Shown: in pieces, positions 26,548-37,135 of the stretch | How the letters are laid out: every line of letters begins with the position of its first letter | Position numbering within the stretch: the stretch's first letter is position 1 | Made by a program: the position numbers and the translations under genes | The notes under the pieces: model-generated | Databases searched by the model: none | What the model saw: the letters and a program-made list of their open reading frames with translations, nothing else | What the model was told of the DNA's origin: nothing | Assembly (NCBI RefSeq): GCF_021560015.1 | Contig: NZ_CP073588.1 | Coordinates: 1,488,001 to 1,552,000, forward strand | Reading direction: 5' to 3' | Source: Shewanella vesiculosa | Lineage (GTDB): Bacteria; Pseudomonadota; Gammaproteobacteria; Enterobacterales; Shewanellaceae | Length of the DNA stretch: 64,000 nt

Positions 26548-28455
26548 TCACTGTAATTTTAGTTGATACACAGTTGTGGTGCCGCTAACTTCATTACCAA
26601 TCAGTAACAATGGCAAGCCTGTCGGGCTATATTGGCTGGCAATAAACTTCATCCCTTCTGGGCCTAAATCACCTGCTAATGTCGCATCACCTTCAACCTC
26701 ACCAGTATCGGTATCAATGACATAATCAGCATCAAAGTTACGGTTGCTGACATAATCGACAAACGATACTGCAAATGGATTAGTAATATCGTAAATCATA
26801 AATCCAGAGGTACGCTCTAAACCAATAAAGGCATAAGTACGTGAGCCTATTTGGCCAAGAGCGAGTGCCTCTGGCTCTGGACCTTTATCGTCACTGCGGC
26901 TATCACCTTTGTTTTCATCGTTATTATTATTGAAGTTCATTGCCAATATCGCAGCAGTAATTCGTTCAAAATCACCAGCGCTGTCAAATACTTGCTGGCC
27001 ATCTGCAGTCCAAATCGAAAATGAACGCCCGCCATAAGCAACAATTTTATCCATTAAGCCATCATTGTTGTCATCACCCATACTGGTGGTGACTTTTAAG
27101 CGCCCAAGCTGTGTTTTATCTTGCGCTGCGGCAAATTGTGGATGGTTTGGATCTAAGCTTAGATCTGCAGCACGAGCCTCTTCGGAAAAACCGGCGTAAT
27201 CTCGTGAATCCCCCTCATTGGCGGTGACAATAAAATCAGTATTATTCCAGCGATAACTGGCTATCGTATCTGGCTGATACATACCATACACCCCAGCGTA
27301 AGCCTGTATATTTATGGCATCATCTTTATCACTGGCATCGATTTTATTGGCGTCTAAGCCAAAGTCTTTAAGCCCTAAAGCAATAATACTTTTTACCGCT
27401 GCCGCCTTGATATCAATCACTGCAATGGCGTTATTTTCTTGTAAACTGACGTAAGCAGTTTGGCTGTCTGGCGACACGGCAATATATTCAGGCTCTAAAT
27501 CTTGCGCGACACTCGCTCCAGGGCCATTGATCTTAATCAATGGACTCAGTTCTGCATTACGTGAACCACCAACATTAAAATCATTGAAATCGATTAGGGT
27601 AGCCGTTGTGGCAGGCACACCATTAGTGATTGCAATTAACGCGATAGAACCTTCAGGGTCGATATCATAAGCACTATTTGGCTCACCTTCGTTGGCGACT
27701 AATAACATGCTACCGTCAGGGCTGAACACGACATTGTCGGGTAATGCTCCAACGTCAACAAATGACAAGTACTGGGGTAACTCACTGTCTGATAAACGAT
27801 AAAATGCAACAATGCCATTACCTTGGGTTGCATTACCTAAGGCGTCTGCTCGTTCAACGGCAGCGGCGAGTAAATTACCCGATACACTGACGCTGTTAAC
27901 TGCACCTAATAAAGCTAAGCCAGTATCGACACTGATATTTAAATCCGTTTTTTTGCTGAGATTATTTAAACTGTAACCGGCTTCAGCGTAAACCGGCGCT
28001 TGAGTTAACATCGATAAATCAACGACATCAACTTTGCCACTTTGAGCATTGACGACAAAAGCGCTTTGGCTTGCAGGATGATAATCAACAATTTCTGCGG
28101 CACTAAGACCATAAACACCTGATTGATAACGCCCCACTAAATCAGCGCTCAGAGTATTATGGGCTTGATTACACATTATTTGTGTTTGCGCCGCATCAAC
28201 TTCACTTGCATCTAAAACACCATCACTATTGATGTCTACTCCGGTTTCAATTTGCTGGCCACCGAATGGACATTGTGCATCGCCGACAGCAAGCGAGGTT
28301 AACGCAACCAGGGCTGACAACCCAACGTCTCCATTGGTGCCATCCATGCCCTGAGCCCCCGCTTGTCCATCGTCACCATTGCATGCCGTTAGCAACATAG
28401 TGGCCATGATTGAAGAAACCAGTAGTGCCGTTTTACCTTGAGGGAAGCGTTTCAT
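26548..28455 (-). CDS. Choice-of-anchor I family lipoprotein
   Basis: This 635-residue protein has a lipobox signal (MLLTACNGDDG). The Cys is followed by a short Gly-rich, collagen-like spacer (GDDGQAGAQGMDGTNGDVG) and a small domain with CPFGGQQIETGVDINSDGVLD. From about residue 105 a beta-propeller-like region follows, with YHPASQSAFVVNAQSGKVDVVDL, VFSPDGSMLLVANEGEPN and VSPDSQTAYVSLQENNAIAVIDI. That is the layout of choice-of-anchor I proteins, some of them related to phytase-like or surface glycoproteins. It is probably exposed at the cell surface. The ligand is unknown. Confidence 0.8.
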   Translation of the reverse strand: MKRFPQGKTALLVSSIMATMLLTACNGDDGQAGAQGMDGTNGDVGLSALVALTSLAVGDAQCPFGGQQIETGVDINSDGVLDASEVDAAQTQIMCNQAHNTLSADLVGRYQSGVYGLSAAEIVDYHPASQSAFVVNAQSGKVDVVDLSMLTQAPVYAEAGYSLNNLSKKTDLNISVDTGLALLGAVNSVSVSGNLLAAAVERADALGNATQGNGIVAFYRLSDSELPQYLSFVDVGALPDNVVFSPDGSMLLVANEGEPNSAYDIDPEGSIALIAITNGVPATTATLIDFNDFNVGGSRNAELSPLIKINGPGASVAQDLEPEYIAVSPDSQTAYVSLQENNAIAVIDIKAAAVKSIIALGLKDFGLDANKIDASDKDDAINIQAYAGVYGMYQPDTIASYRWNNTDFIVTANEGDSRDYAGFSEEARAADLSLDPNHPQFAAAQDKTQLGRLKVTTSMGDDNNDGLMDKIVAYGGRSFSIWTADGQQVFDSAGDFERITAAILAMNFNNNNDENKGDSRSDDKGPEPEALALGQIGSRTYAFIGLERTSGFMIYDITNPFAVSFVDYVSNRNFDADYVIDTDTGEVEGDATLAGDLGPEGMKFIASQYSPTGLPLLLIGNEVSGTTTVYQLKLQ

Positions 28456-28698
28456 AAACTAAAGTTCCGAATTAAGTTATGCAAAATAATGCCAACAACT
28501 TAGACAATCAAGGTGAAGTTTTAATGACAACAATGTTGCATTTTTGTTCTATTTGAATTCACTCTATTGCCTTAATGTAAATGCTATTTAGCTAAATTAT
28601 TCATTACAAATTCAGGCTCAGAAAATGCGCCATAGCGTGGTAAACTAACGAAAATTTCGCCATTTGCAGCAGAAACGCACAAAGCACATGAGGTTCCC

Positions 28699-29925
28699 GT
28701 GGTATCGCCATCAAAGTCCAACTCAGCTCCAGTATCAGCGGGTATTCCCCACTTAGCGATGTTAATACCTATGCTTGCCGCGATTGTCGCCATTACTCCT
28801 TTAGCCATCGACATGTACTTACCAGCGATGTCTACATTGGCCTTAGGGTTTGATACCGACATCACGACAGTGCAACAATCGCTGAGTATTTATCTGGCGG
28901 GCTATGCATTAGGCATGCTGATATTTGGCCCATTGGCCGATAAGATAGGCCGACGTCCACTGGTCATATTTGGCTTATTAGGCTTCACGATTATTAGCTT
29001 ACTTATTGCATTAAGTACCAGTATTGAACAATTTTTGATATTGCGTTTTGCACAAGCTCTGATTGGTGCTGCTGCCACGGTTGTGGTGCCTGGCTACATT
29101 AAAGAGATTTATGGCGACAATACCGCCAAAGGCATGTCTTATGTCAGCCTTATTATGATGTTAGCGCCATTACTTGCACCTACTTTGGGCAGTTTGATAA
29201 TGGAACTCGGCGATTGGCATCTTATCTTCTTAAGCCAAAGTTGTTATGCCATCACATTATTAGTCTTAGTATTATTTAAACTAAAAATGCCCAGCGATAA
29301 AGACCTAGGCAGTCGTAGTCAAAAGACCTTTTTAGGCGGCTACTACACAGTCTTTGCTCGCAATGGCGTCAAACTGAATTTATCCAGCGGTGTATTAACT
29401 TCATTTGCGTTCTTTTGTTACTTAACCGCTTCGCCTTTTATCTACATGGAAGTGTTTAATTTAGATAAATCGCTGTTTGCGATTTTATTTAGCACCAATG
29501 TGGGAGCCTTGATGCTCGCCAACATTGTCAACTCTAGAGTGGTTAGCCGATTCGGCTCCAAACGGATGTTACATGTGTCAACTTTCTTCGGAGTCATTGC
29601 CGCAACTGGCCTGCTAGCCGTTAATTTACTCGACTTAAGTTATCACTTTACCGTGTTAATGCTTATTCCTTTAATGGGCTCGCTAGGGGTGATGTCGGTC
29701 AATGCCGACGCCATCGTATTAATGAAATTCAAGCAAGAAACCGGTACTGCCACCGCAGTGATTGGTACGCTACGCTTTGGTTTTGGCGCAGTTGCGGGGC
29801 CACTGCTGGCGTATTTTTATGACGGTACCGCTGTGCCTTTTGCAGCCTTGATGCTTGGCGCTATTTTATTAGTCGGGCTATGTCAGTTTTTTCAAAGTAC
29901 CTTATCGAAAAATAAGACCCTTTAA
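28699..29925 (+). CDS. Bcr/CflA-type MFS drug efflux transporter
   Basis: This 408-residue protein has twelve membrane segments. It carries the family signature ITPLAIDMYLPAMSTLALGF in segment 1. The MFS motif GPLADKIGRRPLVIFGLLGF lies between segments 2 and 3. Members of the Bcr/CflA group export bicyclomycin, chloramphenicol or other small molecules by proton antiport. The start is GTG 28699, with GAGG five bases ahead. It stands alone, divergent from the lipoprotein gene at 28455. Confidence 0.9.
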   Translation: MVSPSKSNSAPVSAGIPHLAMLIPMLAAIVAITPLAIDMYLPAMSTLALGFDTDITTVQQSLSIYLAGYALGMLIFGPLADKIGRRPLVIFGLLGFTIISLLIALSTSIEQFLILRFAQALIGAAATVVVPGYIKEIYGDNTAKGMSYVSLIMMLAPLLAPTLGSLIMELGDWHLIFLSQSCYAITLLVLVLFKLKMPSDKDLGSRSQKTFLGGYYTVFARNGVKLNLSSGVLTSFAFFCYLTASPFIYMEVFNLDKSLFAILFSTNVGALMLANIVNSRVVSRFGSKRMLHVSTFFGVIAATGLLAVNLLDLSYHFTVLMLIPLMGSLGVMSVNADAIVLMKFKQETGTATAVIGTLRFGFGAVAGPLLAYFYDGTAVPFAALMLGAILLVGLCQFFQSTLSKNKTL

Positions 29926-29944
29926 TCAATAAAGTATTACCACA

Positions 29945-29974
29945 AATAAAGTCATCGATATCGGTGGCTTTATT
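29945..29974 (+). terminator. Weak hairpin after the MFS gene
   Basis: AATAAAG at 29945-29951 pairs with CTTTATT at 29968-29974, and the sequence CGATATCG forms the inner stem. There is no proper U-tract, so termination here is uncertain. Confidence 0.45.
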
Positions 29975-30705
29975 CTTATGAGAGTGCCAAAAAAATCAAC
30001 CCTCCCCTTCGCTTAACTCATTGATTAATAATGATCAGAACAAGGTACTAATCTGGCTACTTCCCAGTGACTCTCTGGCCTTGTTGTTTAGCACATATTC
30101 ATCAATAAACAGCAAAGAAAATCGCAGCACTCATTCAGCTAGTAATAAAAAAACCACCCAATATATATGTGTGTAATCTTGATTCACCAATCCCTGGCTC
30201 AGCAGCGATTAAATGACTGTACCAAGCAAAATCGTTATGACCACGGCAAAAGTAAGGCAAATCAAACACGCTATTTTCACATATGAATTGAAACTCAGTT
30301 GAACTCGATCTTCATCTCCATACACTTAAGTGCATTCCTGCAATGCCACATTCGACCGCTAATTAGGTTGCTAAGTCGCTAATATTTAGCTGTTAACTTC
30401 AGTATAAATAGTGCAGCGCTTTATTGATAAACACCCACGGCTTTCAACCCCTAAATAAAAATCATAAACATGAAACTATTTCAACAAACAAAAATAATTA
30501 ACCAAAGGGGTTGCAGTAAAAATAAATTTACATAAGATGGAGGCAAGTTACTGCTTCAGTAACGATAAAACCAGCCATTGAATATTACGACAGCAATATT
30601 CAATCTTCGAGTTTGAATTATCCTTCAAGCTTATTGATAAAACGATTACCGTCGTTGTATACAAGATACTGTTTACCATACGGTAACTTAATAAGGATGT
30701 ATTTC
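29975..30705. other. Long gap upstream of ilvI
   Basis: These 730 bases hold no supported gene. The last 300 bases are AT-rich and probably contain the ilvIH control region. In E. coli this operon is driven through Lrp sites spread over several hundred bases. I did not find a leader peptide with branched-chain codons or an attenuator hairpin, so attenuation is not evident. A frame open from 30613 is an upstream extension of ilvI and not a separate gene. Confidence 0.45.
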
Positions 30706-32424
30706 ATGGAAAAGCTTTCTGGCGCGAGTATGATCGTGCGCTCATTAATTGATGAAGGTGTCAGCCATATCTTCGGTTACCCCGGCGGTTCGGTGTTAGA
30801 CATTTACGATTCTCTGCACAAAATATCTGGTATCGAACACATCTTAGTACGTCATGAGCAAGCTGCCGTGCACATGGCAGATGGCTACGCACGCGCTACC
30901 GGAAAAGTCGGCGTGGTACTTGTGACCTCAGGCCCTGGTGCAACCAACGCAATTACCGGGATTGCCACCGCGTACATGGATTCAATTCCGCTAGTAGTGC
31001 TGTCTGGTCAAGTACCGAGTAATTTGATTGGTAATGATGCCTTCCAAGAATGTGACATGATTGGTATTTCACGCCCTATCGTAAAACACAGCTTTTTAAT
31101 AACCGACGCTAAAGACATTCCTGAAACAGTCAAAAAAGCCTTCTTTATTGCAGCAACAGGTCGCCCAGGCCCAGTGGTAATTGACTTGCCAAAAGACTGC
31201 TTAAGCCCAGATATACTGCATGATTATATTTATCCAGACAGCGTAAAAATGCGCTCATACAATCCAACAACTGTTGGTCATAAAGGCCAAATCCGTCGCG
31301 GCTTGCAAGCTTTATTAGCGGCTAAAAAACCTGTGTTATATGTCGGTGGTGGCGCGATAATTTCGGGTTGTGACGCACAAATTCTGGCGCTTGCAGAGCG
31401 CTTGAACATCCCAGTGGTCAGTACCCTAATGGGCTTAGGTGCATTTCCAGGCACCCACAAACAAAGTTTAGGTATGTTGGGGATGCATGGTTTATATGAA
31501 GCCAATATGGCAATGCATAATACCGATTTAATCTTTGGTATTGGAGTCCGTTTTGACGACCGCACCACCAACAACGTTGAAAAATATTGCCCTAACGCAA
31601 CCATTTTACACATCGATATTGATCCATCATCTATTTCTAAAACGGTTCGGGTCGATATTCCGATTGTGGGTTCTGCCGATAATATTCTAGACGCTATGTT
31701 AGATTTACTCGATGAAACGAACGACACCAATAATGCGACCGCTATGGCTGCTTGGTGGAGCGATATTGAAATTTGGCGCTCACGCCAAAGTTTAGAATTT
31801 GATCGCACCAGCGACAGAATCAAACCACAGCAAGTGATTGAAACCTTATACAAACTGACTAATGGCGATGCTTATGTGGCGTCAGATGTCGGCCAACATC
31901 AAATGTTTGCTGCCTTGTATTACCCTTTTGATAAACCTCGCCGTTGGATTAACTCGGGTGGATTAGGCACTATGGGCTTTGGTTTGCCTGCGGCAATGGG
32001 CGTTAAAATGGCGTTTCCTGAGGAAACGGTAGTATGCGTCACAGGTGATGGTTCTATCCAAATGAATATTCAGGAGCTTTCTACCGCACTGCAATATGAC
32101 ACTCCGGTGAAAATTATTAACTTAAACAACCGCTTTCTTGGCATGGTAAAACAATGGCAAGACATGATTTATTCCGGTCGTCATTCGCAATCCTATATGG
32201 ACTCTGTACCTAATTTTGCCAAAATCGCCGAAGCTTATGGCCATGTTGGTATGAACATCAATCACCCTGATGAATTAGAATCAAAACTAGCTGAAGCATT
32301 GGCAATGAAAGATAAATTAGTCTTTGTTGATATCAGTGTCGACGAGACTGAACACGTATACCCAATGCTCATTCGTGGCGGTGCAATGAACGAAATGTGG
32401 CTAACCAAGACGGAGAAAAGCTAA
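30706..32424 (+). CDS. ilvI: Acetolactate synthase III, large subunit
   Basis: This is the catalytic subunit of the first common step in valine, leucine and isoleucine synthesis: two pyruvates, or pyruvate plus 2-oxobutyrate, condense with thiamine diphosphate. I start at ATG 30706 ([14 protein letters not shown]), with AAGG eight bases before it. This gives 572 residues, the usual length. The catalytic Glu lies in [18 protein letters not shown], and the ThDP-binding motif is [14 protein letters not shown] with [10 protein letters not shown]. The stop overlaps the start of the regulatory subunit gene (TAATG), indicating translational coupling. Confidence 0.95.
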   Translation: MEKLSGASMIVRSLIDEGVSHIFGYPGGSVLDIYDSLHKISGIEHILVRHEQAAVHMADGYARATGKVGVVLVTSGPGATNAITGIATAYMDSIPLVVLSGQVPSNLIGNDAFQECDMIGISRPIVKHSFLITDAKDIPETVKKAFFIAATGRPGPVVIDLPKDCLSPDILHDYIYPDSVKMRSYNPTTVGHKGQIRRGLQALLAAKKPVLYVGGGAIISGCDAQILALAERLNIPVVSTLMGLGAFPGTHKQSLGMLGMHGLYEANMAMHNTDLIFGIGVRFDDRTTNNVEKYCPNATILHIDIDPSSISKTVRVDIPIVGSADNILDAMLDLLDETNDTNNATAMAAWWSDIEIWRSRQSLEFDRTSDRIKPQQVIETLYKLTNGDAYVASDVGQHQMFAALYYPFDKPRRWINSGGLGTMGFGLPAAMGVKMAFPEETVVCVTGDGSIQMNIQELSTALQYDTPVKIINLNNRFLGMVKQWQDMIYSGRHSQSYMDSVPNFAKIAEAYGHVGMNINHPDELESKLAEALAMKDKLVFVDISVDETEHVYPMLIRGGAMNEMWLTKTEKS

Positions 32425-32918
32425 TGCGTCGTATTATTTCTGTATTACTTGAAAACCAACCAGGCGCATTATCACGAGTGGTAGGTTTATTTTCTCAGCG
32501 CGGTTACAACATTGAAAGCTTAACTGTAGCGCCAACTGAAGATACAACCTTGTCACGTTTAAATATTACCGTGATTGCAGATGCCAATATTCTCGAGCAA
32601 ATTGAAAAGCAATTGCACAAGCTTATTGATATTTTGAAAGTAGCTAATATTACTGAGTCACCCCACATTGAACGTGAAATTGCCTTAGTAAAAGTGAAAG
32701 CTCAAGGCGATCAACGCGAAGAAGTCAAACGCACTGCAGATATTTTTCGTGGTCAAATTGTCGATGTGACTTCCAATATCTATACCGTGCAGATGGTTGG
32801 CACCAGCGATAAAATTGATGCATTTATCCACGCGATCACCGACATGACCAAGGTGATTGAAATATCACGTTCTGGTGTAGTAGGTTTAGCCCGTGGTGAA
32901 AAATCCATGAGAGCCTAA
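32424..32918 (+). CDS. ilvH: Acetolactate synthase III, regulatory subunit
   Basis: This 164-residue subunit confers valine feedback inhibition on the IlvI enzyme. It begins [21 protein letters not shown], an ACT domain with the GALSRVVGLFSQRGYNIESL signature, and has the C-terminal ALS_ss_C region (RTADIFRGQIVDV). The ATG overlaps the ilvI stop codon and has GGAG seven bases upstream, so the longer frame from 32397 is rejected. Confidence 0.95.
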   Translation: MRRIISVLLENQPGALSRVVGLFSQRGYNIESLTVAPTEDTTLSRLNITVIADANILEQIEKQLHKLIDILKVANITESPHIEREIALVKVKAQGDQREEVKRTADIFRGQIVDVTSNIYTVQMVGTSDKIDAFIHAITDMTKVIEISRSGVVGLARGEKSMRA

Positions 32919-32937
32919 CCGCAGCTTGTCTGAGGTA

Positions 32938-32986
32938 AAAAAAGCAGAGTCCCTAATAGTTATATAGTGGACTCTGCTTTTTTTTG
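32938..32986 (+). terminator. Rho-independent terminator after ilvIH
   Basis: AAAGCAGAGTCC (32941-32952) pairs with GGACTCTGCTTT (32969-32980), with A before and eight T after. It lies 23 bases past the ilvH stop. Confidence 0.9.
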
Positions 32987-33105
32987 GGCGATAAAGCCAG
33001 ATACTCTCAACAGCTTATTGACTCAAGTTTAGATTTAACATTCATCACCATTGCATAAGGGTCAAGCTTGCCAAGCTTGACCATAAGCTTATAGACGCTA
33101 ATAGC

Positions 33106-33735
33106 TTAGCTGTATAACGGCTGCGTATCGATAGGTTTAGCTTCAACAATATAACGATATTCGGCATTACCAGAGAGTTGATCAAACGGATAACAGGTGA
33201 TCAAGGTTAAGTGTTTTTCTGCCGTAGGAGCAAGCACCTTCATGTCAGTTTCATGCACCACTTCGGTGGCCGTTATTTGATATAACACTCGCTCCCCCTC
33301 GGTACTATATAGCTCGATGATGTCGCCCAATTTTACATATTGTAAACGCATAAAGTGACTGTCACGATGACCCGCTATAATGGTATTCCCCTGCTCCCCT
33401 AACCCAGCGCCGCCTAGCATCAAACCCGGGCCAAAAGCCAAATTACGCCCAGAGGCCCCAGCGAGCACATACAGATCGCTACCTAAGGGCTGAAAACCAT
33501 CGGTTTGCTGTTGCAATACGCGCATTTTCGCCACGGGATGAGTGTCGGCCCACGACCAAGGTTTATGTGGTTGGTTATCCACTAAGGTTTGCTCAAAGGC
33601 ACGCTCAATCAAAAATTGCGCAAAATGGGCTTTAGCTTGCATATAACCTCCCTGTATTAATAGTCCGCATCCCAGCACGCTCATCAGCACAATCACAATC
33701 CAGTGTTTGGTCGGTGATATAGTTCGCTGCATCAT
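33106..33735 (-). CDS. Class GN (marine proteobacterial) sortase
   Basis: This is the transpeptidase of the proteobacterial dedicated sortase system. The 209-residue protein has an N-terminal membrane anchor (HWIVIVLMSVLGCGLLIQGGY). The catalytic triad is complete: His123 in AGHRDSHF, Cys181 in LITCYPF and Arg194 in AEYRYIV. It lies 11 bases past the gene for its presumed only substrate, which ends in an LPQTG signal. Sortases are unusual in Gram-negative bacteria, and this family always comes paired with one target. The acceptor in the envelope is unknown. Confidence 0.93.
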   Translation of the reverse strand: MMQRTISPTKHWIVIVLMSVLGCGLLIQGGYMQAKAHFAQFLIERAFEQTLVDNQPHKPWSWADTHPVAKMRVLQQQTDGFQPLGSDLYVLAGASGRNLAFGPGLMLGGAGLGEQGNTIIAGHRDSHFMRLQYVKLGDIIELYSTEGERVLYQITATEVVHETDMKVLAPTAEKHLTLITCYPFDQLSGNAEYRYIVEAKPIDTQPLYS

Positions 33736-33746
33736 TTAGCTCCCGT

Positions 33747-35939
33747 TTAATCATCTGATTCAATCACTAACACCTGCCCTGGTAAACGTTGTCTTAACCA
33801 TAAATAGTGCAGTAAGCCCAAGCCTAATAAGCTAAAACCGATTAATAACCATAAGCGACTGGCGGTTCCCGTTTGAGGCAGCACTTGCGACGATGGTGCC
33901 GCTTGCAAACCATGTGGCAGATGATTCTGTAATTGCACGTCAATAGGGCTATCAATTAATGGATTTACCGGTGTCACGTCTACTGCAACTAAACTGGTTT
34001 GGCTGGTCACTAGGTGATACAGGATGCCTAACGCTTCCACTTGTTTATCAACACGTTGACGATTACTACTGTCTTTATACAATTCGAGTGAGGTGATTTG
34101 CGCATTCGCCCACAATAGATCAATGCCTTTTGCTGCTTGATTATCATCAAAATCAAGCTGTTGTTGCCAATACTGACCATTGATATTACCTGAGACAATA
34201 ATCGGTTGCTGCTGGTGTGATGCCGATTTAATGCTGACCCAAAGTGGTTCGTTTTGGTACAGGTCGCTAATGGTTGTCGGCCAGTAATCCGGTACGCTGC
34301 CATCAAGGTAATACAAGCCAATATTGGTTAGCACTGGTTGCTCAATTTTATGTAACAACTGCTCAATTTTTTGCTGCACTTCAGCCTCATCACCAATATA
34401 GGTAAATGTGCCACGGCCCATAGTGGCAGCTCGGCGCATAAAGTCTGAATTCGGTGCAGAGCCAATGCCAACAGTAAATAATCGACTGTCACCCAATTGA
34501 TTACTAATCAATTGGTACAGTTCATGTTCATTACCCACTGCACCATCTGTCATAAAAATAACCTGACGCAACATGGACTCGTTATGCTTAGCAGTTTGAT
34601 CGTTTTGTTGTGCTTGGACACTGTCCACCAGCGCGGTTTGTAATGCACTGCGCATTTCGGTACCACCATTAGCGTCTAATGATTGAATAAACCGATTTGC
34701 TCGATTGATATTACGACTATTGGCAGGCAATGGTGTTGCCGACAACATACTGACGTCACTGTTAAATTCAATAATATTGAAACTGTCGATATCACGCAGC
34801 CCAGCGAGGGCAAATTGTAATGCTTGTTTGGCCTGAATAATCGATTGACCAGACATAGACCCAGAGGTGTCGATAACTAAAATCAGTTCTCTGGCAATAA
34901 GATGTTGCTCACTCACCTCGACACTGGGCGGCATTAACATCACTAACGAGTACAAATTATTATCTACGGGATTGGCTTGTCTTTGCTCTGCCCCTGCAAC
35001 ATTTTTAGCATCCGTAAAGTCGTTGCTATTATCTGTCACATGGGTTTTACCGGTTTGATAAAATGTCGCCGCTTGCGGTAATGCGCCAACATTGGCTTGC
35101 CATTGCAGCACAAAATCACGGTCGGCAATTTGTTTACCTGCAAAGCTCACATTGTAATAATGGCCATGACTTGACTGTTTAATTGGATGATACAGACTGT
35201 TTAGCGAGTTCAACTCAAACCCTGCATCTATGTTTACTTGCATATTAACCATCAGTTGAGAATGGGCTTGAACTATAGGCTTCACCTCATTATGGCTAGA
35301 CGGCATGGTTTGCTGTTGCGGCTCGCTATTATGATCCCCTTGCGGGTTATAACGCGGCGTAATCGCTAATGGAAAACGTAAACTAAACATCCCATCGCGG
35401 TATTCAACCTGTTGCTGGTAACTGATCTCAACAATTAACTGCTCATGCGGAGCAAGATTGGCCACATCTGATGAAAATAAGTTACGACGCTGTTGCTGTA
35501 ATAAACTGGCTTGTTTACCTTGTTTTTTAGCGGTCTCAAACGTCTGTAATGCTTGCTTCTTAGGTTGGATTTTACCCGCTATAATCTTGTCACCTATGCG
35601 TAACTGCATGCTATCAACGGCGGCATTTTCGGGTAGAGGAAAGACATATCGCCCGTTAACCCATTGATCTGAATCATTGATAAACACTTGCTTAACCGTG
35701 ACACGATTAAGCAAACCCGACACATCCATGCTCACTTGAGTATCCAGCGCTAAGGCTTGTATAACTTGGTTTTGGGTAGAATAGACTAAGGTTCCTTGGC
35801 TGATATCGTTATCTTGATATCCAGACGGTGAGGCAAATGCCCTTGTAACACAGGCATAAATGACAAATAACAAACCGAAACACAGTAATTTATAGACATG
35901 CTTTACAGAAAAATGTGGCATCAAAAAAAACGGGCGCAT
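33747..35939 (-). CDS. Sortase target protein with VIT and vWA domains
   Basis: This is the single substrate of the adjacent sortase, 730 residues long. It has a signal peptide ending near TRAFA, a VIT domain from about 55 to 170 (VSGLLNRVTVKQVFINDSDQWVNGRYVFPLP) and a vWA domain from about 345 with an intact MIDAS motif (DTSGSMSGQS at about 353). At the C-terminus is LPQTG (residues 687-691), a hydrophobic helix and an Arg-bearing tail. The start ATG 35939 follows AAGGAGCT. The architecture resembles inter-alpha-trypsin inhibitor heavy chains. A surface adhesion role is inferred. Confidence 0.93.
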   Translation of the reverse strand: MRPFFLMPHFSVKHVYKLLCFGLLFVIYACVTRAFASPSGYQDNDISQGTLVYSTQNQVIQALALDTQVSMDVSGLLNRVTVKQVFINDSDQWVNGRYVFPLPENAAVDSMQLRIGDKIIAGKIQPKKQALQTFETAKKQGKQASLLQQQRRNLFSSDVANLAPHEQLIVEISYQQQVEYRDGMFSLRFPLAITPRYNPQGDHNSEPQQQTMPSSHNEVKPIVQAHSQLMVNMQVNIDAGFELNSLNSLYHPIKQSSHGHYYNVSFAGKQIADRDFVLQWQANVGALPQAATFYQTGKTHVTDNSNDFTDAKNVAGAEQRQANPVDNNLYSLVMLMPPSVEVSEQHLIARELILVIDTSGSMSGQSIIQAKQALQFALAGLRDIDSFNIIEFNSDVSMLSATPLPANSRNINRANRFIQSLDANGGTEMRSALQTALVDSVQAQQNDQTAKHNESMLRQVIFMTDGAVGNEHELYQLISNQLGDSRLFTVGIGSAPNSDFMRRAATMGRGTFTYIGDEAEVQQKIEQLLHKIEQPVLTNIGLYYLDGSVPDYWPTTISDLYQNEPLWVSIKSASHQQQPIIVSGNINGQYWQQQLDFDDNQAAKGIDLLWANAQITSLELYKDSSNRQRVDKQVEALGILYHLVTSQTSLVAVDVTPVNPLIDSPIDVQLQNHLPHGLQAAPSSQVLPQTGTASRLWLLIGFSLLGLGLLHYLWLRQRLPGQVLVIESDD

Positions 35940-36125
35940 ATGTAGCTCCTTACCCTTAGATACCCAAACAACCTGCTCATATTGACTTCAGGAGGCTTGG
36001 GTATAAGCGCCAACATCATTGTTTGCGCCGACATGAGTAATCATTAAAACAAAAAGAAAAATCGACTTAGTTACGTTGTTTGGCACTGCGTTTTGCAAAC
36101 CGATATGCAAAACCGTGCTCGGTGT

Positions 36126-36887
36126 TTAGTTGGCCGCGAGTTCAGCACCCGGCGCCATTAACTTGAGCGTTACTCGACGATCAAAAAAGTCATTTTCAAA
36201 ATTTTGTTCTTGATGCATTGGCGATGTCGCGCCATAAGCTTGTCCATGCAAACGGTCGCGGGCTATTCCTTGTATCACTAAGTATTGCGTCACTTCAGCT
36301 AAGCGCTGCTCAGACAAGGCTTGGTTAAAATCATTATCACCACGGCGATCGGCATAACCGGTTAGATCAATGGTTAATTCAGGTGATAAGTTCATCATAT
36401 AAGCCACATTATCTAACTGTTGTTCAAATAGCGGTTCAATGTGGCTCGATCCGGTTTTAAACTGCACGTTCATACCTATGGTGAGCTCATTAAGCGTCTG
36501 CAATTGATTGGCTTGTTGTTCGGTTAAATTAGACTGTAATTGATAATACTTTTCAGACACTTGCTCCAAGGATTGCTGCTTGGCATTCAGAGCCATTAAT
36601 TGCTCATTGGTTTGAGCCAATTGCTGTTCTTGCTCTACTAGTTGCTGTTTCTGCACGGTAAGCTCAGCATCATCACCAACCGACTTACCAATAAAAGTAC
36701 CGGTGAATGCACCAATAATGGCCCCAACAGGCCCACCAATCACAGCGCCGAGTAAAATCCCAGAGCTCAAACCCACTAGCTCTTCGGTATGTTCGCGTTC
36801 ATCGGTAATATCAGTGTCATTGGCCCAGCTGACATTTGACACCATCATGGTAGTGATCATCGTTGCGGCAATAAGTTGCTTTTTCAT
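36126..36887 (-). CDS. pdsO: Sortase-associated OmpA-like protein PdsO
   Basis: This 253-residue protein has a signal peptide (cut after SNVSWA) and a Gly-rich glycine-zipper segment (GLSSGILLGAVIGGPVGAIIGAFTGTFIGKSVGDDA). A Gln-rich coiled coil follows, then a C-terminal OmpA-like domain (LTIDLTGYADRRGDNDFNQALSEQRLAEV), which should bind peptidoglycan. It is the third structural gene of the PDS locus, 186 bases ahead of the sortase substrate gene on the same strand. Its role, perhaps holding the substrate or sortase near the wall, is not established. Confidence 0.88.
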   Translation of the reverse strand: MKKQLIAATMITTMMVSNVSWANDTDITDEREHTEELVGLSSGILLGAVIGGPVGAIIGAFTGTFIGKSVGDDAELTVQKQQLVEQEQQLAQTNEQLMALNAKQQSLEQVSEKYYQLQSNLTEQQANQLQTLNELTIGMNVQFKTGSSHIEPLFEQQLDNVAYMMNLSPELTIDLTGYADRRGDNDFNQALSEQRLAEVTQYLVIQGIARDRLHGQAYGATSPMHQEQNFENDFFDRRVTLKLMAPGAELAAN

Positions 36888-37011
36888 AAAGAATCCCTTT
36901 TAGCGGTTGTTTAAAAAACGTTCGTTATCATCAATGCATCATTTAATGCGTTGCTGATTAACGCTATGTCGCTATTAAACACCTCATAGATGGCTTTATT
37001 GGGGAGCAAAA

Positions 37012-37050
37012 ATGGCAATGTGGCGATCAAATGTGGCAACAATATGGCAA
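37012..37050. promoter_or_regulatory. Tandem TGGCRA motifs between pdsO and pdsR
   Basis: Four copies of a TGGCRA-type hexamer (ATGGCAA, TGTGGCGA, TGTGGCAA, TATGGCAA) occur within 39 bases. They lie in the 248-base divergent gap between pdsO and the response regulator gene. Their placement fits a binding region for an OmpR-type regulator such as the one encoded next door. The spacing (8, 13, 11) is uneven, so this is a suggestion from position and repetition only. Confidence 0.45.
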
Positions 37051-37135
37051 TTGCCGTAGGCGGCTTTTTTGGTTGATAAAATCCTGTATAGTCAGCACTG
37101 TATCTATTTATCAGCTCATTAATTGAAATCATCCC

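Noticed and set aside
28584..28865. 93-codon minus-strand ORF over the MFS gene start
   Set aside because: It is antisense to the well-supported transporter, with no ribosome site or family resemblance.
29975..30705. Possible attenuator or riboswitch upstream of ilvI
   Set aside because: No branched-chain leader peptide and no alternative hairpin pair could be found.
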